A DNA stretch of 5,581 nt, taken from contig JACMKV010000024.1 of the NCBI GenBank assembly GCA_014379915.1, positions 1-5,581 on the forward strand, in the 5' to 3' direction. The notes beneath the pieces were generated by a model. That model was given only the letters and a program-made list of their open reading frames with translations. It was not told the DNA's origin and made no database searches. How positions within the stretch are numbered: position 1 is the first letter of the stretch; the number at the start of each line of letters is the position of its first letter. Positions 1 through 5,325 of the stretch are shown here, piece after piece. Source of the stretch: Burkholderiales bacterium (GTDB lineage Bacteria > Pseudomonadota > Gammaproteobacteria > Burkholderiales > JACMKV01). Both the position numbers and the translations under genes were made by a program.

Positions 1-282
1 GAAATCGCGACGACCCTGGCGCTCGACCCGGAGCTGATGCTGCTCGATGAGCCGACCCAGGGCATGGGTCACGAAGACGTCGGCCGCGTCACTGAATTGA
101 TCCGCAAGGTGTCGGCCGATCGCACGATATTGATGGTCGAGCACAACCTCAATGTCGTTGCCAATCTGTCGAACACGATCACGGTATTGCAGCGCGGCGC
201 GATACTCGCCGAAGGGACGTATGCCGAGGTTTCGAAGAACCCGCAGGTGCTCGAAGCCTACGTGGGAACAGCGCATGCCTGA
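1..282 (+). CDS. livG: LivG-type branched-chain amino acid ABC transporter ATPase, C-terminal fragment
   Basis: This is the last 93 residues of a cytoplasmic ATP-binding subunit of a HAAT-family importer; the start lies before the window and the frame is open from base 1. Visible parts are Walker B with the catalytic glutamate (LMLLDEP, fragment residues 12-18), the D-loop region (TQGMG) and the switch histidine in MVEHNL (His about residue 48). The tail VLQRGAILAEG...NPQVLEAYVG is the usual LivG ending. Walker A and the LSGGQ-type signature are upstream and cannot be checked. LivG normally has about 250 residues, so roughly a third is present. It pairs with the LivF ATPase that overlaps its 3' end, and the two would form the nucleotide-binding dimer under LivH and LivM. 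The call to the LivG side rather than LivF rests on the histidine switch, the GMGHEDV wording and gene order. Confidence 0.93.
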   Translation, partial: EIATTLALDPELMLLDEPTQGMGHEDVGRVTELIRKVSADRTILMVEHNLNVVANLSNTITVLQRGAILAEGTYAEVSKNPQVLEAYVGTAHA

Positions 283-1006
283 CGGAACCGCCGCCGACGC
301 AATGCTGCGCGTCAGCGATCTGCATGCATACTATGGCGAATCGCACATCCTGCACGGCATCGATTTCAGCATTGCCAAGGGTGAGCTCGTTACGCTGCTC
401 GGCCGCAATGGCGCGGGGCGCACGACGACACTGAAATCCATACTCGGCCTGGTCGGCAAGCGTAGCGGTTCGATCGTGTTGAATGGTCGCGAGATCATCG
501 CAATGCCGACGCACAAGATCGCCCACCTCGGAATCGGCTATTGCCCGGAGGAGCGCGGCATTTTCGCCAGCCTGACGGCGGAGGAAAACCTGATGCTGCC
601 GCCCGAAGTCGATGCGGCGGGTGCTGGCCGGGGCATGTCGATCGACGAGATCTACCAGATGTTTCCGAACCTCGCCGAGCGCCGGCGCAGTCCCGGCATG
701 CGCTTATCCGGCGGTGAACAGCAGATGCTGGCAATGGCGCGCATACTGCGCACAGGCGCGCAACTGCTGCTGCTCGATGAAATCACAGAAGGCCTGGCCC
801 CGGTCATCGTGCAGACGCTCGGCAAGGTGATAACGAATCTGAAAGGGAAGGGTTATACGATCATTCTCGTCGAGCAGAATTTTCGCTTCGCCGCGCCGAT
901 CGCCGACCGCCATTACGTGCTCGAGAATGGCAAAATCGTTATGGTAGTCGAAGCGCAGGACTTGAATTCGAAAATGAATAAATTGCACGACTACCTCGGC
1001 GTTTAA
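275..1006 (+). CDS. livF: LivF-type branched-chain amino acid ABC transporter ATPase with variant Walker A
   Basis: This is the second ATPase of the importer, 243 residues from the ATG at 275. That ATG overlaps the livG stop by 8 bases, which suggests translational coupling. A second in-frame ATG at 302 gives 234 residues, closer to the usual LivF length; neither has a strong Shine-Dalgarno sequence, so the start is uncertain by nine residues. Numbered from 275: Walker A GRNGAGRTT (44-52 region) with Arg49 where most ABC ATPases have lysine; Q-loop region YCPEER (89-94); signature LSGGEQQ (144-150); Walker B LLLLDE (164-169) with catalytic Glu169; and Gln201 in LVEQN at the switch position, where Gln is normal for LivF. 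I recall arginine Walker A loops in other betaproteobacterial LivF proteins, and everything else is intact, so I read this as a functional gene and not a decayed one. Confidence 0.95.
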   Translation: MPDGTAADAMLRVSDLHAYYGESHILHGIDFSIAKGELVTLLGRNGAGRTTTLKSILGLVGKRSGSIVLNGREIIAMPTHKIAHLGIGYCPEERGIFASLTAEENLMLPPEVDAAGAGRGMSIDEIYQMFPNLAERRRSPGMRLSGGEQQMLAMARILRTGAQLLLLDEITEGLAPVIVQTLGKVITNLKGKGYTIILVEQNFRFAAPIADRHYVLENGKIVMVVEAQDLNSKMNKLHDYLGV

Positions 1007-1011
1007 TCACT

Positions 1012-1016
1012 GGAGG
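1012..1016 (+). promoter_or_regulatory. Strong Shine-Dalgarno site of the binding-protein gene
   Basis: GGAGG lies 8 bases before the ATG at 1025, inside the 18-base gap after livF. It is the best ribosome binding site in the window and much better than those before livF, livH or etfB. This fits a binding protein made in excess over the membrane and ATPase subunits. Confidence 0.85.
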
Positions 1017-1024
1017 AACTAGAA

Positions 1025-2353
1025 ATGAAATTGAACCCGAATCACAGGGCGGTACTCATTGGCGCGGCGCTCACGCTCGCGCTCGCCGCATGCGGAAAGA
1101 AGGACGAAGCCCCCAAGACAGCCGAACCGGCGGCCACACCTTCTTCGACCGCGACGACACCTCCGCCAGGGGCGCCTTCGACCGCGGCCGCGCCTTCCGC
1201 GGGGTCCGGCAAGATTTCCGATGGCGCCGTCAAAATCGGAGTGTTGACCGACCTTTCGGGTTTGTATTCCGATTTGGCCGGCTCAGGAGCAGTGCTGGCG
1301 ACGCAAATGGCGATTGAAACTTTCCAGGAGCAGGCGAAACCGGACTTCAAAATCGAGATGGTCTCCTCCGATCACCAGAACAAAGGCGATATTGCGGCCA
1401 ATAAGGCGCGTCAATGGTTTGATACGGAGGCCGTCGATGTCATCACCGAACTGGTCACGACTTCGACCGCGCTGGCGGTAATGAAAGTCGCGAAGGAAAA
1501 AAACAAAATTACGCTGGTGTCGGGCGCGGCGTCGACCGCGATCACCAACGAAGAATGCACGGACACCAACGTGCATTGGACCTACGACACGTATTCGCTG
1601 GCCAATGGCACCGGCAAGGCCGTGGTCAAACAGGGTGGCGATACGTGGTACTTCCTGACCGCGGATTACAAGTTCGGCCAGTCGCTCGAAGCCGATACGA
1701 CGGCGGTCGTCAAAGCGAACGGCGGCAAAGTGCTGGGTTCGGTGCGCCATCCGTTCCCGGGAACGGATTTTTCGTCGTTCCTGCTGCAAGCGCAGGCGTC
1801 GGGCGCAAAGGTCATCGGCCTCGCCAACGCCGGAACCGACACCACCAATTCGATCAAGCAGGCGGCCGAATTCGGCATCACGCCCAAGCAGACCCTGGCC
1901 GGCCTTTTGATGTTCATCAGCGATGTCCATGCGCTCGGCCTGAAAGCCACCCAGGGCATGTATCTGACGACTGGCTATTACTGGGACCGAGACGACGATA
2001 CCCGTGCGTGGTCGAAGCGCTTTTTCGACAAGCACAAGCGTATGCCGACGATGGTGCAAGCCGGTCAATATTCGGCTGTCATGCATTATCTGAACGCGGT
2101 CAAGGCCGCCGGCACGGATGACACGGCAGCCGTCATGAAGACCATGAAAGCGACGCCGATCAGCGATTTCTTCGCCAAGAACGGCAAAGTTCGCGAAGAC
2201 GGACGCATGGTGCACGACATGTATCTGGTTCAGGTCAAGAAACCGGACGAGTCGAAGGCTGCGTGGGATTATTACCATATTCGCCAGACGATTCCCGGCG
2301 AGCAGGCGTTCCAGCCGCTGGCGCAAAGCAAATGCCCGCTGGTAAAGAAATAG
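1025..2353 (+). CDS. Branched-chain amino acid-type ABC transporter substrate-binding lipoprotein
   Basis: This is the ligand receptor of the importer, 442 residues, of the LivK-like Peripla_BP_6 family. The N-terminus is a lipoprotein signal: basic start, hydrophobic stretch (about 9-22) and lipobox LAAC with Cys23 as the lipidated residue. A linker rich in Pro, Ala, Thr and Ser follows (about 27-62). The binding domain starts near ISDGAVKIGVLTDLSG (64-79) and continues through SSDHQNKGD (114-122), HWTYDTYSLANGTGKAV (184-200), FLTADYKFG (210-218), RHPFPGTDFSSFLLQAQASGA (241-261) and MPTMVQAGQYSAVMHYL (340-356) to the C-terminal CPLVKK. Only Cys178 and Cys437 lie in the exported part, and they could form a disulfide. 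The ligand is not deducible: relatives bind amino acids, aromatic acids or other carboxylates. The sequence departs clearly from E. coli LivJ/LivK, so no symbol is given. The start is fixed by the GGAGG site 8 bases upstream. Confidence 0.95.
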   Translation: MKLNPNHRAVLIGAALTLALAACGKKDEAPKTAEPAATPSSTATTPPPGAPSTAAAPSAGSGKISDGAVKIGVLTDLSGLYSDLAGSGAVLATQMAIETFQEQAKPDFKIEMVSSDHQNKGDIAANKARQWFDTEAVDVITELVTTSTALAVMKVAKEKNKITLVSGAASTAITNEECTDTNVHWTYDTYSLANGTGKAVVKQGGDTWYFLTADYKFGQSLEADTTAVVKANGGKVLGSVRHPFPGTDFSSFLLQAQASGAKVIGLANAGTDTTNSIKQAAEFGITPKQTLAGLLMFISDVHALGLKATQGMYLTTGYYWDRDDDTRAWSKRFFDKHKRMPTMVQAGQYSAVMHYLNAVKAAGTDDTAAVMKTMKATPISDFFAKNGKVREDGRMVHDMYLVQVKKPDESKAAWDYYHIRQTIPGEQAFQPLAQSKCPLVKK

Positions 2354-2393
2354 CGGCCGCAATAACCACCCCAACCATCCCGCCACTGCGTGT

Positions 2394-2414
2394 CTCCCTC
2401 CGCAAGGAGGGGAG
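2394..2414 (+). repeat. GCAA-tetraloop hairpin in the spacer after the binding-protein gene
   Basis: CCCTCC (2396-2401) pairs with GGAGGG (2406-2411) around a GCAA loop, a GNRA-type tetraloop. Two more pairs (T2395-A2413, C2394-G2414) form if G2412 bulges out. No run of T follows, so it is not a standard intrinsic terminator. It lies 40 bases after the binding-protein stop, where an RNA stem could protect the upstream message from 3' exonucleases. Confidence 0.6.
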
Positions 2415-2417
2415 GGA

Positions 2418-2467
2418 GCGCAGCGAAAGGGGTAGTTTGCCTGCGCAGCGGAAGGGGCGGTTTGCCT
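2418..2467 (+). repeat. 25-base tandem duplication, two copies
   Basis: Bases 2418-2442 and 2443-2467 are head-to-tail copies of a 25-base unit running from GCGCAGCG to GTTTGCCT. They differ at three places (2426/2451, 2433/2458, 2434/2459), so 22 of 25 bases match. The period is not a multiple of three and no gene crosses it. The wording resembles dispersed intergenic repeats of GC-rich proteobacteria, but that is recollection only. Confidence 0.8.
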
Positions 2468-2468
2468 G

Positions 2469-2500
2469 CTTTGGGCACCCACTTGCCATCCATGCCAAAG
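2469..2500 (+). repeat. Imperfect hairpin before livH
   Basis: CTTTGG-CA (2469-2477, G2475 bulged) pairs with TGCCAAAG (2493-2500) across a 15-base loop. It is followed by a G-rich stretch and not by T residues, so it is not an intrinsic terminator on this strand. Together with the hairpin at 2394-2414 and the tandem duplication it fills most of the 184-base spacer. No convincing promoter or open reading frame was seen in the spacer. Confidence 0.45.
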
Positions 2501-2537
2501 GGGGAAGTTCGGCCGACGCAACGGGTGTTTGTCCTAA

Positions 2538-3425
2538 ATGACTGAAATCTTCGGCGTTCCAGTGCAGGCGCTATTCGGGCAGCTTCTGGTTGGCCTGATC
2601 AACGGCTCGTTCTACGCGGTGCTGAGCCTGGGCCTTGCCATCATCTTCGGCCTGTTGAACATCATCAATTTCGCCCACGGCGCGCTCTACATGATGGGCG
2701 CTTTTCTGGCGTGGATAGGCCTCACGTATTTCGGCATCAATTACTGGCTGGCGCTGGTGCTGGCGCCGCTCGTCGTCGGCATCTTCGGCATGCTGCTCGA
2801 ACGCTTGATGCTGAAACGTCTATATCACCTCGATCACTTGTATGGATTGCTGCTGACATTCGGTCTGGCGCTGATCATCGAAGGTCTGTTCCGCTATTTT
2901 TACGGCATATCAGGCCAGCCTTACACGGTGCCGGAAGCGCTCGGCGGCGCCTGGAATCTCGGCTTCATATTTCTGCCGAAGTACCGCGGCTGGGTGATCG
3001 CGTCATCGCTGGTCGTCTGCCTGGTGACATGGTTTGTCATCGAGCGCACCAAGCTCGGCGCGTACCTGCGTGCCGGAACGGAGAACCCCAAGCTGCTACA
3101 GGCATTCGGCGTCAATGTGCCGCTGCTCATCACGCTGACCTATGGCTATGGGGTCGCGCTCGCGGCATTTGCCGGCGTGCTGGCGGCGCCGATTTTTTCG
3201 GTGAATCCGGTGATGGGTTCGAATCTGATTATCGTCGTCTTCGCGGTGGTCGTGATCGGCGGCATGGGCTCGATACTCGGCTCCATCGTCACCGGTCTTG
3301 GTCTGGGGCTGGTCGAAGGCATAACGCGCGTCTATTACCCGGAAGCGTCGGCTGTCGTCGTATTCGTGATCATGGCGATCGTGCTTCTGGTGCGCCCGGC
3401 CGGATTGTTTGGTAGGGAAAAGTGA
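2538..3425 (+). CDS. livH: LivH-type branched-chain amino acid ABC transporter permease
   Basis: This is an inner-membrane permease of the BPD_transp_2 (LivH/LivM) family, 295 residues and full length. About eight hydrophobic segments are visible (roughly 15-38, 43-65, 68-88, 101-121, 150-168, 194-220, 228-258, 271-290). Family wording includes LINGSFYAVLSLGLAIIFGL and NIINFAHGALYMMGAF near the N-terminus, LDHLYGLLLTFGLALIIEG (98-116), the cytoplasmic ATPase-contact loop RAGTENPKLLQAFGVN (178-193), GGMGSILGSIVTG (241-253) and the ending VRPAGLFG. It pairs with LivM to form the translocation channel. The ATG at 2538 has only a weak upstream ribosome site and follows the 184-base repeat-bearing spacer, so its translation may be lower than that of the binding protein. 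The stop TGA (3423-3425) overlaps an ATG as TGATG. Confidence 0.96.
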   Translation: MTEIFGVPVQALFGQLLVGLINGSFYAVLSLGLAIIFGLLNIINFAHGALYMMGAFLAWIGLTYFGINYWLALVLAPLVVGIFGMLLERLMLKRLYHLDHLYGLLLTFGLALIIEGLFRYFYGISGQPYTVPEALGGAWNLGFIFLPKYRGWVIASSLVVCLVTWFVIERTKLGAYLRAGTENPKLLQAFGVNVPLLITLTYGYGVALAAFAGVLAAPIFSVNPVMGSNLIIVVFAVVVIGGMGSILGSIVTGLGLGLVEGITRVYYPEASAVVVFVIMAIVLLVRPAGLFGREK

Positions 3426-3571
3426 TGGCCGAAAAGGTTCCTCCATGCACGCGTAAGGCGCTTCTGCCTTCATGCATCGATTTCACTTCAGGCTGTCATC
3501 CCTGCGCACGCAGGGATCTTGTACTACTACCGGGAGATTCCTGCTTGCGCAGGAATGACAGGATGCAATGA
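3425..3571 (+). CDS. Possible 48-codon linking ORF bridging livH and livM
   Basis: An open frame starts at the ATG that overlaps the livH stop (TGATG) and ends with a TGA that overlaps the livM start (ATGA). It exactly spans the spacer. The predicted peptide starts MAEKVPPCTR and ends LRRNDRMQ. It has five cysteines and many arginines, shows no domain, signal or membrane segment, and its second half is just the translated palindromic repeat. I do not recognise a function for the product. If translated, its likely role is in the act of translation: carrying ribosomes from livH to livM through the hairpins. It may equally be chance, or the relic of an older livM start later separated from its gene by the repeat. 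Confidence 0.3.
   Translation: MAEKVPPCTRKALLPSCIDFTSGCHPCARRDLVLLPGDSCLRRNDRMQ
3445..3477 (+). repeat. Weak imperfect hairpin upstream of the paired palindrome
   Basis: AAGGC (3455-3459) can pair with GCCTT (3466-3470) around a 6-base loop, and ATGCA (3445-3449) with TGCAT (3473-3477) across an internal loop. It is a modest structure recorded because it fills the left half of the livH-livM spacer. It may be chance. Confidence 0.3.
3493..3561 (+). repeat. REP/MITE-like nested inverted repeat between livH and livM
   Basis: Two 27-base arms (3493-3519 and 3535-3561) are inverted copies with three mismatches, bounded by CTGTCAT and ATGACAG and separated by 15 bases. Each arm is itself a hairpin: ATCCCTGCG/CGCAGGGAT (3498-3506 with 3509-3517) and ATTCCTGC/GCAGGAAT (3537-3544 with 3549-3556). 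Two of the three arm mismatches are the two halves of one base pair in the local hairpins: C3500-G3515 in the left, T3539-A3554 in the right. The third falls at the loop edge. This paired-palindrome design resembles REP/BIME elements and the dRS3-like or MITE repeats of beta- and gammaproteobacteria. No transposase gene is present, so the repeat could not move by itself. Confidence 0.88.
3551..3563 (+). promoter_or_regulatory. livM ribosome binding region supplied by the repeat
   Basis: The only purine-rich Shine-Dalgarno candidates before livM are AGGAA (3551-3555, 12 bases from the ATG) and CAGGA (3559-3563, 4 bases from it). The first lies inside the 3' strand of the right-hand hairpin and the second at the outer edge of the repeat. 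Neither spacing is ideal. Folding of the RNA would hide the first site unless ribosomes or a partner open it. Confidence 0.5.
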
Positions 3572-4545
3572 AACGCGACTACCTGATCATGCTGGTGCTG
3601 CTCGCAGCGCTGATCGTGGCGCCGATGTTCATCTATCCGGTATTCCTGATGAAGCTGCTGTGCTTTGCCCTGTTTGCCTGCGCGTTCAACCTGCTGCTCG
3701 GCTACACCGGCCTGCTGTCGTTCGGCCACGCGGCATTTTTTGGCGGCTCTGCCTATATCACCGGCCATCTTGTCAGAAATGGATTCGATATCAATTTTAC
3801 CGCCCCCGGTTTTTTGAAGTTCATCAGTCTGTCCGTCGATACCGCGCCGCTCACGCCCGAGCTGGGCCTGCTTGCCGGAACCGCGGTTGCCGCGGCGCTC
3901 GGCTTTCTCGTCGGCGGCCTCGCCATTCGCCGCGCCGGAATTTATTTCGCGATGATCACGCTGGCGCTGGCGCAGATGGTCTATTTCCTCGCGCTGCAAT
4001 TTCCTTTCACCGGCGGTGAAGACGGCTTGCAAGGCGTGCCGCGCGGACGGCTGTTCGGCATCTTCGATCTGACGCAGACGTACACGATGTACTTTTTCGT
4101 GCTCGCCATTTTCTGCATCGGCTTCTGGATCATTTACCGCGCGATCCATTCGCCGTTTGGCCAGGTGCTGAAAGCGATCCGCGAAAACGAACCGCGCGCG
4201 ATTTCGCTCGGCTACGACGTCGACAAATACAAGCTCGTTGCTTTCGTATTATCCGCCGCGTTGTCGGGCCTTGCCGGTTCGACCAAGACGCTGGTGTTTC
4301 AGCTCGCCTCGCTGACCGACGTGCATTGGCATATGTCCGGCGAAGTGGTGTTGATGACCTTGCTCGGCGGCATGGGCACCGTGTTCGGGCCGATCGCGGG
4401 TGCAGCTATCGTAGTCGGGCTGCAAAATTATGCTGCCGGTCTTGGCGAGTGGGTGACGGTGATTACCGGCGCCATTTTCGTGATGTGCGTACTCGCGTTT
4501 CGCCGCGGCGTCGTCGGCGAAATCGGCGCGCTGTTCAAAAAATAA
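3568..4545 (+). CDS. livM: LivM-type branched-chain amino acid ABC transporter permease
   Basis: This is the second membrane subunit of the importer, 325 residues. An in-frame TGA at 3556-3558 rules out a longer form, so the ATG at 3568 is the earliest start. Family landmarks are GYTGLLSFGHAAFFGGSAY (45-63), RRAGIYFAMITLALAQMVYF (121-140), GGEDGLQGVPRG (149-160), the cytoplasmic ATPase-contact loop LKAIRENEPRAISLGYDV (201-218) and LLGGMGTVFGPIAGA (265-279). Hydrophobic segments lie roughly at 6-24, 28-48, 50-66, 100-118, 125-144, 172-190, 222-238, 260-287 and 295-310. The stretch from about 72 to 96 (GFDINFTAP to LTPE) looks somewhat longer than the usual loop before the third core segment. 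Its ribosome site is weak and lies in the repeat, so it probably depends on ribosomes arriving from upstream. Confidence 0.95.
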   Translation: MKRDYLIMLVLLAALIVAPMFIYPVFLMKLLCFALFACAFNLLLGYTGLLSFGHAAFFGGSAYITGHLVRNGFDINFTAPGFLKFISLSVDTAPLTPELGLLAGTAVAAALGFLVGGLAIRRAGIYFAMITLALAQMVYFLALQFPFTGGEDGLQGVPRGRLFGIFDLTQTYTMYFFVLAIFCIGFWIIYRAIHSPFGQVLKAIRENEPRAISLGYDVDKYKLVAFVLSAALSGLAGSTKTLVFQLASLTDVHWHMSGEVVLMTLLGGMGTVFGPIAGAAIVVGLQNYAAGLGEWVTVITGAIFVMCVLAFRRGVVGEIGALFKK

Positions 4546-4557
4546 AATACTTCTGGC

Positions 4558-5325
4558 GTGAAAATTCTGGTCGCGGTAAAACGCGTCGTCGACTTCAACG
4601 TCAAGGTACGCGTCAAAGCCGACGGCAGCGGCGCCGATACCGCCAATCTCAAGATGGCGATGAATCCGTTCGACGAAATCGCGATCGAGGAAGCGGTGCG
4701 CCTGAAGGAGGCCGGCAAAGCCCGCGAGATCATCGCGGTGTCGATCGGCAGCGCGCAGTGCCAGGAGACGCTGCGCACGGCGCTGGCGCTGGGCGCCGAC
4801 CGGGCTATTCTGGTCGAAACGCAGACCGAGGTGCAGCCGCTCGCCGTTGCCAGGTTACTCAAGGTTTTGATCTGCCGGGAATTGCCCGCGCCTGGCCTCG
4901 TCATGCTCGGCAAGCAGGCGATAGACGATGACGCAAATCAGACCGGGCAAATGCTCGCGGCGCTGATGGGCTGGCCGCAGGCGACGTTCGCATCGAAGCT
5001 CGTCGTCGATGGCCTGGACGTGCAAGTCACGCGCGAGATCGACGGCGGGCTGGAAACGCTGGGCTTCAAGCTGCCGCTAATCGTCACCACCGATTTGCGC
5101 CTGAACGAGCCACGCTACGTTAGCCTGCCTAACATCATGAAGGCCAAGAAAAAACCACTCGACATCACGACGCCTGAAGCGCTCGGTATCGATGTCCGGC
5201 CGACGCTGATCACGCTGAAAGTCGAGGAGCCGAAAACGCGCGCTGCCGGCAAGCGCGTCGCCGACGTGAAGGAACTCGTGCAGAAGCTGCGTCATGAGGC
5301 GAAGGTCATCTCATGGAAACGCTGA
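4558..5325 (+). CDS. etfB: Electron transfer flavoprotein beta subunit
   Basis: This is the AMP-binding subunit of the soluble ETF heterodimer, which takes electrons from acyl-CoA dehydrogenases and passes them to ETF-ubiquinone oxidoreductase; 255 residues, family length. Motifs: N-terminal MKILVAVKRVVD; MNPFDEIAIEEAVRLKE (35-51); AMP loop AIDDDANQTGQM (121-132); the ETF-beta signature (157-177), which fits the PROSITE pattern as I recall it, from VTREIDGG to PLIVT; and the partner-docking loop RYVSLPNIMKAKKK (186-199), whose Leu190 matches the anchor leucine of mammalian ETF. The start is GTG, the only start codon between the in-frame livM stop and the conserved N-terminus. No Shine-Dalgarno sequence precedes it. 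With only 12 bases after livM, translation probably relies on reinitiation. Confidence 0.96.
   Translation: MKILVAVKRVVDFNVKVRVKADGSGADTANLKMAMNPFDEIAIEEAVRLKEAGKAREIIAVSIGSAQCQETLRTALALGADRAILVETQTEVQPLAVARLLKVLICRELPAPGLVMLGKQAIDDDANQTGQMLAALMGWPQATFASKLVVDGLDVQVTREIDGGLETLGFKLPLIVTTDLRLNEPRYVSLPNIMKAKKKPLDITTPEALGIDVRPTLITLKVEEPKTRAAGKRVADVKELVQKLRHEAKVISWKR
5301..5305 (+). promoter_or_regulatory. Shine-Dalgarno site of etfA inside etfB
   Basis: GAAGG lies 7 bases before the etfA ATG at 5313, within the last codons of etfB. It supports that start and indicates coupled translation of the two subunits. Confidence 0.65.

Noticed and set aside
152..274. Longer livF starting at 152
   Set aside because: The extra 41 residues are an Arg-rich out-of-frame reading of livG. 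LivF similarity begins only after 275.
2394..2420. Intrinsic terminator after the binding-protein gene
   Set aside because: The stem is real but purine-rich sequence follows it and there is no T-run.
2418..2467. CRISPR array
   Set aside because: There are only two copies, directly adjacent with no spacers, and no cas genes.
1283..2521. Long minus-strand open frame of 412 codons opposite the binding-protein gene
   Set aside because: It is antisense to a clear family gene with a strong ribosome site. Its predicted protein is rich in Arg and His with no recognisable domain, as expected for a shadow frame in GC-rich DNA.
2263..2541. Plus-strand frame of 92 codons covering the end of the binding-protein gene and the spacer
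   Set aside because: It starts inside the binding-protein gene without a ribosome site, crosses the tandem duplication, and resembles no family I know.
3493..3561. Intrinsic terminator or complete insertion sequence between livH and livM
   Set aside because: No T-run follows the hairpins, and the 69-base element has no room for a transposase. A non-autonomous repeat fits better.
3496..4149. Minus-strand open frame of 217 codons opposite livM and the repeat
   Set aside because: It is a charged, low-complexity translation antisense to livM. Its N-terminal part is only the translated palindromic repeat.
4326..4931. Plus-strand frame of 201 codons across the livM-etfB junction
   Set aside because: It is Arg/Gly-rich and lies out of frame over two well-supported genes.
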